From: Ruminococcaceae bacterium UBA1227
GTDB taxonomy: Bacteria; Bacillota; Clostridia; Oscillospirales; Acutalibacteraceae
Direction: 5' to 3'
DNA: 33,528 nucleotides
NCBI GenBank assembly: GCA_002309175.1
Contig: DBWX01000010.1
Location: 62,271-95,798, forward strand
Below the pieces are notes generated by a model that did not search any database, was not told the origin of the DNA, and saw nothing but the letters and a program-made list of their open reading frames with translations. The position numbers and the translations under genes are program-made. Position 1 is the stretch's first letter, and each line of letters begins with the position of its first letter. Shown one piece after another: positions 1 to 7,340 of this stretch.

Positions 1-653
1 CCAAGCCAGAGGATGAATACGCCGAGGGCACCGAGAGGAATCGAGTGGCCCGGTATGGCGTTTACTTTAATAACTTTGCCATTGTCGTCAGTGACATACT
101 TTCCGATACGCGGTCCAAGGGCTATGGCGCCTATGAGAGCCGCGATACCGCCTACCATATGGATTGCACATGAACCGGCGTAGTCATGGAAGCCGAGGGC
201 TGAGAGCCAGCCGCCGCCCCAGATCCAGTGCGCCTCTATCGGGTAGACTATCATCGAGAGTATTCCCGAATAGACACAGTATGCGGAGAACTTCGTGCGC
301 TCCGCCATGGCGCCTGAGACTATTGTCGCGGTCGTCGCACAGAACACGAGGTTAAAGACAAATATGCTGGCATTCGTAAAGCCGTCTGACGGAGAGGCAA
401 TGAACTCTTTAAAATGAGTGAACATATCGAGATTCGGTATGCCGACAAGTCCGAACAGAGCATCTTCACCCATCATAAGTCCGTATCCCAAAACGGAGAA
501 TACAACCGTGCCGATGCAGAAATCCATAAGGTTCTTCATTATGATATTGCCCGCATTTTTTGCCCTGGAGAAACCTGTCTCCACCATCGCAAAACCTGCC
601 TGCATCCAGAAGACCAGCGCTGCGCCGATTAAAAACCAAAATTCCACACTCAT
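1..653 (-). CDS. amt: Ammonium transporter (Amt/AmtB family), C-terminus outside window
   Basis: Ammonium/ammonia channel of the cytoplasmic membrane that feeds the glutamine synthetases beside it. Translating the complement from the ATG at 651-653 gives an Amt N-terminus: an opening helix with FWFLIGAALVFWMQAGFAM, then VETGFSRAKNAGNIIMKN, and later GAMAERTKFSAY and GGIAALIGAIALGPR, all typical of the family. About 217 of the usual 400 or more residues are present, and the frame runs open off the left edge. A GGGGGA ribosome site sits about 9 bases before the start. It lies 26 bases downstream of glnN on the same strand with no terminator between, so the two are probably co-transcribed. A glnK/PII gene often follows amt, but would lie outside the window. 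Confidence 0.93.
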   Translation of the reverse strand, partial: MSVEFWFLIGAALVFWMQAGFAMVETGFSRAKNAGNIIMKNLMDFCIGTVVFSVLGYGLMMGEDALFGLVGIPNLDMFTHFKEFIASPSDGFTNASIFVFNLVFCATTATIVSGAMAERTKFSAYCVYSGILSMIVYPIEAHWIWGGGWLSALGFHDYAGSCAIHMVGGIAALIGAIALGPRIGKYVTDDNGKVIKVNAIPGHSIPLGALGVFILWL

Positions 654-679
654 GATTGTATTCCCCCAATTATCAGTAA

Positions 680-2776
680 TTATTTAACGCCGAACAGCAA
701 ATCAGCATAGCTCGGGAACGGCCAGTACTCTTTTGCCGTCATTACTTCGGCTTTGTCACAGGGCACGCGAAGTTCTGCCATTGCAGGAAGAATCTTGTCA
801 CGGATAACTGCCGACTGTTTTACGATGTCTTCAACATCGGCAACCTTGAGAAGTTTCTTATCGAGTTCATCCGCACCCGCGGCAATCTCGTCTATGAGAT
901 CTGAAAGTTTTCTTACGAGATTTGTCTCATATGAACATGCGAGATCATGTGTTACCGCTTTCTTTGCGGCCGCATCTCTCGCGACATCCGCAGCATACTT
1001 TTCAATGGCCGGCGCAATCTGTGTTCTCGCCATCTCAACCATCGTATTTGCTTCTATAAGTACGCTCTTGCAGTAGTTTTCAAGCATTATGTCACGTCTT
1101 GACTGAAGTTCCTCCTCAGTGAAGACACCGAGTGACGTGAGCATCTTTACGTTTTTCTTGTCGAGGATATGCGGCATACAGTCCGCTGTCGTGCGGTAGT
1201 TGAGAAGGCCGCGCTCCTCTGTCGCCTCTTTAATCCAGGCATCATCATATCCGTTGCCGTTAAAGATAATGCGCTTATGATCCTTGATTGTCTTTTTGAT
1301 CATCTCATGGAGTGCCGTTTCAAAATCAGCGGCCTTCTCAAGACGATCGGCATAGACCCTGAGGCTCTCGGCCACGGCCGCGTTGAGCATGATGTTTGCG
1401 CAGGCGATGCTGTTTGAAGAGCCGAGCATTCTGAATTCAAATTTATTGCCCGTGAATGCAAACGGTGAAGTTCTGTTTCTATCCGTTGTATCGCGGTTAA
1501 AAATCGGAAGAACATCAACACCGAGCTTCATCTGGGTCTTCTTTGTTCCCTTATAGGGCTTATCGGTCTCAATAGCCTCAAGCACAGCACCCAGCTCATC
1601 GCCCAGGAACATGGAAATAACTGCGGGCGGAGCCTCGTTGGCACCGAGTCTGTGATCATTTCCGGCTGTCGCAACGGACAGACGTAAAAGATCCTGATAA
1701 TCATCGACTGCCTTGATTACCGCGCAGAGGAACAGCAAAAACTGTGCATTCTCATAAGGTGTCTTGCCCGGTGAGAGGAGGTTCTGGCCGCTATCCGTCG
1801 CAATCGACCAGTTGTTGTGCTTACCGCTGCCGTTCACACCTGCAAAGGGCTTTTCATGAAGCAGGCATACAAGACCGTGTCTCGCTGCAACCTTCTGCAT
1901 GATTTCCATGGTCAGCTGGTTGTGGTCAGTAGCAATATTTGTAGTTGTATAGATAGGCGCGAGTTCGTGCTGCGCGGGAGCGACTTCGTTGTGCTCGGTC
2001 TTTGCAAGAATACCGAGTTTCCAGAGTTCTTCATTTAAGTCCTCCATATATGCGGCAACGCCCGGCTTGATTACACCGAAGTAGTGGTCATCAAGTTCCT
2101 GGCCCTTCGGGGGTTTTGCACCGAAGAGCGTTCTGCCCGTGAAGCGAAGATCGGGGCGCTGATCGTACATCTCCTTTGTGACAAGGAAGTATTCCTGCTC
2201 AGGACCTACTGAGGATACGACACGCTTGGCCTCGTCATTGCCGAAAAGACGAAGGATTCTGATGGCCTGTTTGCTGAGCGCCTCCATTGAGCGAAGGAGC
2301 GGAGTCTTCTTATCAAGAGCCGGTCCGCCGTATGAACAGAAGGCGGTCGGAATACAGAGTGTCTTTCCCTTTATGAACGCGTAAGATGTAGGGTCCCACG
2401 CAGTGTAGCCGCGCGCCTCAAATGTTGCACGGAGGCCGCCGGACGGGAATGATGACGCGTCCGGTTCACCCTTTATGAGCTCCTTGCCGGAAAACTCCAT
2501 AATTACGCTTCCGTCCGGCGCCGGGGAGATGAAACTGTCATGTTTCTCCGCGGTAATTCCGGTAAGCGGCTGGAACCAGTGGGTGTAATGGGTTGCGCCT
2601 TTTGAGACAGCCCACTCCTTCATTGCCTCAGCAACTGCATTGGCAACGCTTATATCAAGTTTGCTGCCTTCGTCAATGGTCTTGCGAAGGGAGGCGTAAA
2701 CCTCAGCTGAAAGAGTCGCGCGCATTACGCGGTCATCAAACACTAAGCTTCCGAATGTTTCAGGTACTGTACTCAT
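680..2776 (-). CDS. glnN: Glutamine synthetase type III
   Basis: ATP-dependent synthesis of glutamine from glutamate and ammonia, in the cytoplasm. The 698-residue product has the usual length of the large GSIII family, against about 440-470 for GSI. Conserved blocks are visible: EHNEVAPAQHELAPI (glutamate and metal site), KPFAGVNGSGKHNNWS near residues 305-320 (ATP site), and SPFAFTGNKFEFR near 437-448. The ATG at 2776 is chosen over an upstream in-frame ATG at 2803 because AGGAGA lies 7 bases before it and the family starts MSTVPETFGS; the longer form would also run into the terminator stem. It is the first gene of a glnN-amt unit, divergent from the glutamate synthase operon. Its leader holds a promoter and an attenuator directly before the ribosome site, so expression is probably set by antitermination. 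Confidence 0.96.
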   Translation of the reverse strand: MSTVPETFGSLVFDDRVMRATLSAEVYASLRKTIDEGSKLDISVANAVAEAMKEWAVSKGATHYTHWFQPLTGITAEKHDSFISPAPDGSVIMEFSGKELIKGEPDASSFPSGGLRATFEARGYTAWDPTSYAFIKGKTLCIPTAFCSYGGPALDKKTPLLRSMEALSKQAIRILRLFGNDEAKRVVSSVGPEQEYFLVTKEMYDQRPDLRFTGRTLFGAKPPKGQELDDHYFGVIKPGVAAYMEDLNEELWKLGILAKTEHNEVAPAQHELAPIYTTTNIATDHNQLTMEIMQKVAARHGLVCLLHEKPFAGVNGSGKHNNWSIATDSGQNLLSPGKTPYENAQFLLFLCAVIKAVDDYQDLLRLSVATAGNDHRLGANEAPPAVISMFLGDELGAVLEAIETDKPYKGTKKTQMKLGVDVLPIFNRDTTDRNRTSPFAFTGNKFEFRMLGSSNSIACANIMLNAAVAESLRVYADRLEKAADFETALHEMIKKTIKDHKRIIFNGNGYDDAWIKEATEERGLLNYRTTADCMPHILDKKNVKMLTSLGVFTEEELQSRRDIMLENYCKSVLIEANTMVEMARTQIAPAIEKYAADVARDAAAKKAVTHDLACSYETNLVRKLSDLIDEIAAGADELDKKLLKVADVEDIVKQSAVIRDKILPAMAELRVPCDKAEVMTAKEYWPFPSYADLLFGVK

Positions 2777-2792
2777 AGTGATTCTCCTTTTC

Positions 2793-2842
2793 CGAAAAAA
2801 CAAAAAAGGCGCCTTTGAGCCCGAAAGCTCAAAGACACCTTT
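2793..2842 (-). terminator. Intrinsic terminator (attenuator) in the glnN leader
   Basis: Read on the minus strand, 2842-2827 pairs base for base with 2820-2805. This gives sixteen pairs, two of them G-U, around a TTTCGG loop. A T-rich run (TTTTTTG then TTTTTT) follows. It ends just before the AGGAGA ribosome site of glnN, so termination here would switch the gene off. The left arm starts with AAAGGTG, the same bases that form the loop and 3' arm of the upstream hairpin at 2831-2848, so the two structures exclude each other. Confidence 0.85.
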
Positions 2843-2848
2843 GCCTTT
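2831..2848 (-). promoter_or_regulatory. ANTAR-type hexaloop hairpin in glnN leader (candidate antiterminator)
   Basis: On the minus strand AAAGGC (2848-2843) pairs with GTCTTT (2836-2831) around the six-base loop AAAGGT. ANTAR proteins are known to bind small hairpins whose hexaloops have A at position 1 and G at position 4, and this loop fits. The hairpin starts only 2-4 bases from the predicted transcript start. The second hairpin of the classic two-hairpin ANTAR motif is not convincing here: the next loop is TTTCGG. The divergent operon has a matching element. Confidence 0.6.
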
Positions 2849-2857
2849 ATGTGCAAC

Positions 2858-2886
2858 ATTCTACTCCTCGTTTTCGCACTTGTCAA
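2858..2886 (-). promoter_or_regulatory. Sigma-A-type promoter of glnN-amt
   Basis: The minus strand reads TTGACA (2886-2881), a 17-base spacer, then TAGAAT (2863-2858). Spacing is ideal and the -35 box is consensus. The predicted start is near 2850-2852, giving a short leader of about 75 bases filled by the hairpin and terminator. Confidence 0.8.
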
Positions 2887-2947
2887 CACTTTTTTGCAAG
2901 TTTTTATTTCACAAATTGCAGAAACGCCGATTTTCATAAGTTTTTTC

Positions 2948-2976
2948 TTGACTTTGTGAAATTATGGTAATATAAT
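2948..2976 (+). promoter_or_regulatory. Sigma-A-type promoter of the glutamate synthase operon
   Basis: TTGACT (2948-2953), a 17-base spacer, then a perfect TATAAT (2971-2976). The predicted start is near 2983. Its -35 box lies 61 bases from the -35 box of the divergent glnN promoter, so the two do not overlap. No palindromic repressor site of GlnR/TnrA type was seen between them. Confidence 0.85.
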
Positions 2977-2983
2977 ACTTGCA

Positions 2984-3003
2984 AATGAGCAAAGGCGTTC
3001 ATT
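2984..3003 (+). promoter_or_regulatory. ANTAR-type hexaloop hairpin in gltB1 leader (candidate antiterminator)
   Basis: AATGAGC (2984-2990) pairs with GTTCATT (2997-3003), seven pairs including one G-T, around the six-base loop AAAGGC. Loop positions A1 and G4 match the known ANTAR target rule. Compared with the glnN hairpin, the loop and closing C-G pair are conserved while the outer stem differs and still pairs. Two bases later CATAC and GTATG (3006-3022) form a second small stem with loop ACTGAAA. That loop also has A1 and G4 but is seven bases long, so the pair resembles the tandem P1/P2 layout of ANTAR antiterminators. Confidence 0.65.
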
Positions 3004-3045
3004 GACATACACTGAAAGTATGCCAATGGGCGCCCTTTTATTTTT
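2991..3045 (+). terminator. Intrinsic terminator (attenuator) in the gltB1 leader
   Basis: The arm 2991-3010 (AAAGGCG, then TTCATTG, CATAC) pairs with 3018-3038 around ACTGAAA, with one mismatch and one bulged C, and is followed by TTTTATTTTT. It lies between the promoter and the ribosome site of the first gene. Its 5' foot, AAAGGCG, is the loop plus next base of the upstream ANTAR-type hairpin. The T tract can also pair with GGAAA at 3053-3057 over the ribosome site, a weaker observation. Confidence 0.8.
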
Positions 3046-3065
3046 CCCGAAAGGAAATGAGTCAC

Positions 3066-4160
3066 ATGTTAAAAGAAGGCCAGATACGCATTCCGTCCGG
3101 ATGCGCCATATCCGCAATCATTTCAAGGGACGGCAACAGAATGACCGGTGAGGACATCGTGAAATCAATGATTCCGATGCACGACAGATCAAACGGTCTC
3201 GGCGGCGGTTTTGCCGGCTACGGCATATACCCCGAATACAAGGACTTTTATGCCCTCCACATATTCTTTGACAGCCGAACTACAAGAAAGGACTGCGAAG
3301 CATTCCTCAAAGAGTACTTCGAAATTGTCGAAGCAGAAATAATACCGACCCGCAAGATGCCTGAAATCACCGATGAGCCGCTTATCTGGAGATACTTCGT
3401 GGCACCGTTTCAGTCGATGCTCGCCGACATGCAGCTCGACGAGAGGGAATATGTCGCACGGATAGTAATGAAAATCAATACTGAACTTTCGGGCACATAT
3501 TGTTTCTCAAGCGGAAAGAATATGGGTACCTTCAAAGCCGTAGGCTTCCCGGAAGATGTCGGCACCTTCTACAAACTCGAAGAGTATGAGGGTTACTCCT
3601 GGATGGCTCACGGAAGATATCCGACAAACACTCCCGGCTGGTGGGGCGGAGCACATCCGTTTACGCTTCTCGACTTCTCAATCGTTCACAACGGTGAAAT
3701 CTCATCCTACGACGCGAACAGAAGGTTCATCGAGATGTTCGGTTACAAATGCACACTCCAGACAGATACCGAAGTAATAACATACATTATGGACTACCTT
3801 GTCCGACGTCAGGGTCTCACACTCACCGAGGCAGCCAATGTCATAGCTGCCCCGTTCTGGAGCACAATAGGACGCGAGCCCGACGAGGAGACAAAGAAAC
3901 GTCTGGCTTACCTGCGCACGGTATTCCCGAGCCTGCTTGTCACCGGTCCTTTCTCAATAGTTCTCGGTTTCACGGGCGGCATCATGGCGCTCAATGACCG
4001 CCTGAAGCTCCGCTCCATGGTGGTCGGCGAGAAGGACGACGTGGTATACGTCGCGAGCGAAGAGGCCGCCATCAGGGCGGTCGAGCCTGATGCCGAGAAC
4101 ATCTGGGCTCCGGCCGGCGGAGAACCTGTAATAGTCACAGTGAAAGAAGGTGCCCTTTAA
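3066..4160 (+). CDS. gltB1: Split glutamate synthase, class II glutamine amidotransferase subunit
   Basis: Releases ammonia from glutamine for the synthase subunit encoded next. Features of class II (Ntn) amidotransferases are present: GRYPTNTPGWWGG, then the HNGEIS motif at about residues 208-213, and DTE near 234. The nucleophile Cys is not at position 2 but at residue 13, in IPSGCAIS, so a short propeptide must be removed, as in full-length GltB. An in-frame ATG at 3057 sits only 1-2 bases after the GGA of the ribosome site; the ATG at 3066 has AAAGGA at a spacing of 10 and is preferred (364 residues). Its stop overlaps the next start by one base (TAATG). It is the first gene of the seven-gene rightward operon, behind the attenuator. 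Confidence 0.92.
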   Translation: MLKEGQIRIPSGCAISAIISRDGNRMTGEDIVKSMIPMHDRSNGLGGGFAGYGIYPEYKDFYALHIFFDSRTTRKDCEAFLKEYFEIVEAEIIPTRKMPEITDEPLIWRYFVAPFQSMLADMQLDEREYVARIVMKINTELSGTYCFSSGKNMGTFKAVGFPEDVGTFYKLEEYEGYSWMAHGRYPTNTPGWWGGAHPFTLLDFSIVHNGEISSYDANRRFIEMFGYKCTLQTDTEVITYIMDYLVRRQGLTLTEAANVIAAPFWSTIGREPDEETKKRLAYLRTVFPSLLVTGPFSIVLGFTGGIMALNDRLKLRSMVVGEKDDVVYVASEEAAIRAVEPDAENIWAPAGGEPVIVTVKEGAL

Positions 4161-5665
4161 TGGCCGTTGATTTCATATATCCCGAATTTGAAGTAATCCG
4201 AAACGAGGATCGCTGTATAGCCTGCCGCGCATGCGAGAGACAGTGCGCCAATGAAGTACACTTCTTCAGCACTGAACGCGAAAAGATGATGAGCGATGAA
4301 TCAAAATGCGTCAACTGTCAGCGCTGTGTATCCCTCTGCCCCACAAGGGCTCTCAAGATTGTAAAGAGCGACTGTACGCTCAGGGAGAATGCCAACTGGC
4401 AGAACGAGACCATCCGCGAGGTCTACAAGCAGGCGGCGAGCGGAGGCGTTCTGCTCTCGTCAATGGGCAATCCCAAACCCATGCCCGTCTACTGGGACAA
4501 GATACTCATCAATGCCTCGCAGGTTACAAACCCGCCCATTGACCCGCTCCGCGAGCCTATGGAGACAAAAGTCTTCCTCGGAAAGAAACCGGATAAGATC
4601 AGACGTGACGAAAAAGGCAATATAATCTGTGACCTGCCTCCACAGGTTGAACTCTCAATGCCGATTATGTTTTCTGCCATGAGTTACGGTTCCATAAGCT
4701 ATAACGCCCACTGCTCGCTCGCAAGAGCGGCCACGGAACTCGGCATAGTTTACAACACCGGTGAAGGCGGACTTCACGAGGACTTCTATAAATATGGTAA
4801 AAATACTATAGTACAGGTCGCGAGCGGACGATTCGGTGTTCATGAGGTATACCTCGAGGCCGGTGCCGCAATAGAGATAAAGATGGGCCAGGGTGCAAAA
4901 CCGGGAATCGGCGGCCACCTTCCGGGAACGAAAATCGTGGACGATGTATCACGCACAAGAATGATACCCGAAGGTTCAGACGCCATCTCCCCCGCCCCTC
5001 ATCATGACATATACTCAATTGAGGACCTGCGCCAACTCGTGTATTCACTCAAGGAAGCGACCGAATACAAAAAGCCCATTATCGTCAAGGTTGCCGCCGT
5101 ACACAATATTGCGGCAATCGCGAGCGGCATAGCGAGAAGCGGCGCGGACATCATCGCCATAGACGGTTTCCGCGGCGGCACGGGTGCCGCCCCGACCAGA
5201 ATCCGCGATAATGTCGGCATCCCCATTGAGCTCGCGCTCGCGTCTGTCGACCGCCGCCTCCGCGACGAAGGAATAAGAAACAACGTCTCCCTCGTTGTCG
5301 GCGGTTCTGTGCGAAGCGCATCAGATGTAGTCAAAGCGATTGCCCTCGGAGCTGACGCGTGCTATATCGCCACTGCCGCATTGCTTGCACTCGGCTGTCA
5401 CCTCTGCCGCACATGCCAGACCGGCAAGTGTAACTGGGGTATAGCGACACAGAGGCCCGACCTCGTCAAGCGTTTAAATCCCGACATGGGTTCGGAACGC
5501 CTTGTAAACCTTATGACGGCATGGCGCCACGAGATAATGGAGATCATGGGCGCCATGGGAATAAACTCAATTGAAGCCCTTCGCGGAAACAGGCTCATGC
5601 TCCGCGGTGTCGGCCTCAATGAAAAAGAACTGGAGATTCTCGGAATCGCCCACGCCGGAGAGTGA
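4160..5665 (+). CDS. gltB2: Split glutamate synthase, FMN/Fe-S synthase subunit with N-terminal ferredoxin domain
   Basis: Forms glutamate from 2-oxoglutarate and ammonia on FMN. Residues 19-29 and 50-60 each carry a CxxCxxCxxxC ferredoxin motif (two 4Fe-4S clusters), the second followed by P. The TIM-barrel glutamate synthase domain follows from about residue 165, with FSAMSYGSIS, GEGGLHEDFY, IEIKMGQGAKPGIGG and IDGFRGGTGAAP. Cys413, Cys419 and Cys424 have the Cx5Cx4C spacing of the 3Fe-4S cluster of glutamate synthases. The 501-residue length fits archaeal-type GltB proteins rather than the roughly 1500-residue bacterial GltB. The amidotransferase and GXGXG parts are encoded by separate genes in the same operon. 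Confidence 0.95.
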   Translation: MAVDFIYPEFEVIRNEDRCIACRACERQCANEVHFFSTEREKMMSDESKCVNCQRCVSLCPTRALKIVKSDCTLRENANWQNETIREVYKQAASGGVLLSSMGNPKPMPVYWDKILINASQVTNPPIDPLREPMETKVFLGKKPDKIRRDEKGNIICDLPPQVELSMPIMFSAMSYGSISYNAHCSLARAATELGIVYNTGEGGLHEDFYKYGKNTIVQVASGRFGVHEVYLEAGAAIEIKMGQGAKPGIGGHLPGTKIVDDVSRTRMIPEGSDAISPAPHHDIYSIEDLRQLVYSLKEATEYKKPIIVKVAAVHNIAAIASGIARSGADIIAIDGFRGGTGAAPTRIRDNVGIPIELALASVDRRLRDEGIRNNVSLVVGGSVRSASDVVKAIALGADACYIATAALLALGCHLCRTCQTGKCNWGIATQRPDLVKRLNPDMGSERLVNLMTAWRHEIMEIMGAMGINSIEALRGNRLMLRGVGLNEKELEILGIAHAGE

Positions 5666-5669
5666 TCAG

Positions 5670-6110
5670 ATGAAACGAGTATATGTAAATGAAGAATGGT
5701 GTCTCGGATGCCATCTCTGTGAATATAACTGTGCCTTCGCAAATTCCGGGCTTACCGACATGGCCTACGCCTTAAAGGGCAAACCCATATTCCCGAGAAT
5801 CCACATTGAAGGCAACGAAAAAGTGACCTATGCGGTCTCCTGCAGACACTGCACTGACCCCATATGCGTCAAAAGCTGTATTGCGGGTGCCCTGTCCGTC
5901 TCAGAAGGAGTCATAACCGTTGACCGTGACAAATGTGTCGGATGCCTCACATGTGTCCTTGTTTGTCCCTACGGCGCGCTCTCACCGAGCGAGGACGGAA
6001 TCATGCAGAAATGTGAACTCTGTCTTAAAAACAGCTGCGGTGAACCCGCCTGTGTCACGGGCTGCCCGAATAAAGCCATAGTCTATGAAGAGAGAGGTGC
6101 CGCAAATTGA
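5670..6110 (+). CDS. 4Fe-4S ferredoxin-type electron transfer subunit of split glutamate synthase
   Basis: A 146-residue protein made almost wholly of iron-sulfur motifs. It has CLGCHLCEYNC at residues 11-21, then CRHCTDPICVKSC, CVGCLTCVLVC followed by P, and CELCLKNSCGEPACVTGC. This is the layout of HycB/DmsB-type four-cluster ferredoxins. It probably carries electrons between the flavin oxidoreductase encoded next and the synthase subunit. The ATG at 5670 is chosen because it lies 4 bases after the upstream stop and the cysteine motifs start right after it; a longer in-frame opening runs back into the previous gene. The role is inferred from domain content and position. Confidence 0.88.
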   Translation: MKRVYVNEEWCLGCHLCEYNCAFANSGLTDMAYALKGKPIFPRIHIEGNEKVTYAVSCRHCTDPICVKSCIAGALSVSEGVITVDRDKCVGCLTCVLVCPYGALSPSEDGIMQKCELCLKNSCGEPACVTGCPNKAIVYEERGAAN

Positions 6111-7339
6111 GTGACTATCTGATTATCGGTAACAGCATTGCCGGCATCGGCTGTATTGAAGGCATCCGCAGTGTCGACAAGACCGGTACCATCACAGTAA
6201 TTTCCGGTGAGAATCACGCGGCCTACGGCCGTCCTCTCATCTCATACTTCCTGGAAGGAAAAACCGACCTTGACCATATGAATTACCGCAGCCCCGACTT
6301 TTATGAGAATATGGGAGTCGATGTAATATACGGTAAAAAGGCCGAAAAACTTGATCCGGAAAAGGGTGAAATTCTTCTGGACAGCGGCGAAACAATCCCT
6401 TTCGGCAAAGTCTGCGTCTCCACAGGCTCTTCACCCTTTGTCCCTCCGTTTGAAGGCCTCGACACGGTGGAGAGCAAGTTCTCCTTCATGACTCTCGATG
6501 ACGCGCTCGCGATTGACGCGGTCGCTGACGAGAGCAAACGCGTCCTCATCGTCGGCGCCGGCCTCATAGGCCTCAAATGCGCCGAAGGTTTAAAGAACCG
6601 CGTAAAAGAGATCACCGTCTGCGACCTCGCCGAGCGCGTCCTCTCCAGCATCCTTGACACAGAATGCGCCGCGCTTATGCAGAAGCACCTCGAGGAGAAC
6701 GGCATCAAATTCCTGCTCGGAGACAGTGCGGTATCCTTCGACAGGGACAAAGCAGTGATGAAGAGCGGAAAGACAGTTGAATTCGATATCCTGATTCTGG
6801 CAGTAGGTGTACGTCCGAACACCTCCCTCGTTGCCGATGCCGGCGGCGAAGTAAACAGAGGTATCATAGTCGACGGCCGTATGGCCACGACACTTAAAAA
6901 TGTCTACGCCGCCGGTGACTGCACCGAGGGCGAGGACATATCGCTCGGACAAAAACGTGTCCTCGCTATCCTGCCCAATGCCTACATGCAGGGGCATGCC
7001 GCAGGCGTCTCCATGGCGGGCGGTGAAGAGAGCTTCAACAATGCAATTCCGATGAACTCAATCGGTTTCTTCGGCTTCCACGCCATGACGGCGGGAACTT
7101 ATGAGGGCGACCTCTATGAGGACAAGACGGAGGATTCAATAAAGCGTCTCTTCACAAAGGACGATTTACTTAAAGGTTTCATTATCATAGGTAAAGAAGA
7201 AAGGGCGGGAATCTATACATCGCTTATCCGCGAAAAGACGCCCCTCTCATCCCTCAATTTCGAGATACTGAAACAGTCGGCCACCACAGCCGCTTTTTCT
7301 CCCGATCTGCGTAGAAAAAAATTTGGAGGTATGGTATAA
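6107..7339 (+). CDS. FAD/NAD(P)-dependent oxidoreductase, probable electron-input subunit of glutamate synthase
   Basis: Pyridine nucleotide-disulfide oxidoreductase fold, 410 residues, soluble. The N-terminal FAD site is YLIIGNSIAGIGCIEG (residues 4-19), the NAD site is VLIVGAGLIGLKCAEGL near residue 146, and the second FAD motif is VYAAGDCTEGED near 266-277. It resembles NADH oxidase and nitrite reductase flavoprotein modules and lacks an obvious CxxxxC redox pair. The start is TTG at 6107, overlapping the previous stop in TTGA with AGAGAGG upstream; the next in-frame ATG would delete the FAD site. It likely passes NAD(P)H electrons to the ferredoxin subunit and is the stand-in for GltD. 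Confidence 0.88.
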   Translation: MSDYLIIGNSIAGIGCIEGIRSVDKTGTITVISGENHAAYGRPLISYFLEGKTDLDHMNYRSPDFYENMGVDVIYGKKAEKLDPEKGEILLDSGETIPFGKVCVSTGSSPFVPPFEGLDTVESKFSFMTLDDALAIDAVADESKRVLIVGAGLIGLKCAEGLKNRVKEITVCDLAERVLSSILDTECAALMQKHLEENGIKFLLGDSAVSFDRDKAVMKSGKTVEFDILILAVGVRPNTSLVADAGGEVNRGIIVDGRMATTLKNVYAAGDCTEGEDISLGQKRVLAILPNAYMQGHAAGVSMAGGEESFNNAIPMNSIGFFGFHAMTAGTYEGDLYEDKTEDSIKRLFTKDDLLKGFIIIGKEERAGIYTSLIREKTPLSSLNFEILKQSATTAAFSPDLRRKKFGGMV

Positions 7340-7340
7340 T

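Noticed and set aside
753..1076. Opposite-strand open frame inside glnN, and similar frames inside most other genes
   Set aside because: Serine- and arginine-rich translations without recognisable domains or ribosome sites, lying fully over well-conserved genes; they arise from codon bias.
2979..2992. TTGC / GCAA stem with loop AAATGA before the gltB1 ANTAR hairpin, considered as the missing P1
   Set aside because: It would begin 4 bases before the predicted transcript start, its G is at loop position 5, and it overlaps the better hairpin at 2984-3003.
2793..3045. Glutamine riboswitch (glnA RNA or downstream-peptide motif) in the two leaders
   Set aside because: The leaders are too short and consist of the hairpin plus terminator; I saw no known glutamine aptamer core.
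4160..6110. Possible hydrogenase or DMSO-reductase genes because of many 4Fe-4S motifs
   Set aside because: The FMN barrel, the Cx5Cx4C cluster and the flanking amidotransferase and GXGXG genes fix this as glutamate synthase.
7335..7340. TATAAT just before the gltB3 start as an internal promoter
   Set aside because: The sequence 17 bases upstream (TAGAAA) does not resemble a -35 box; the match is part of the ribosome-site region.
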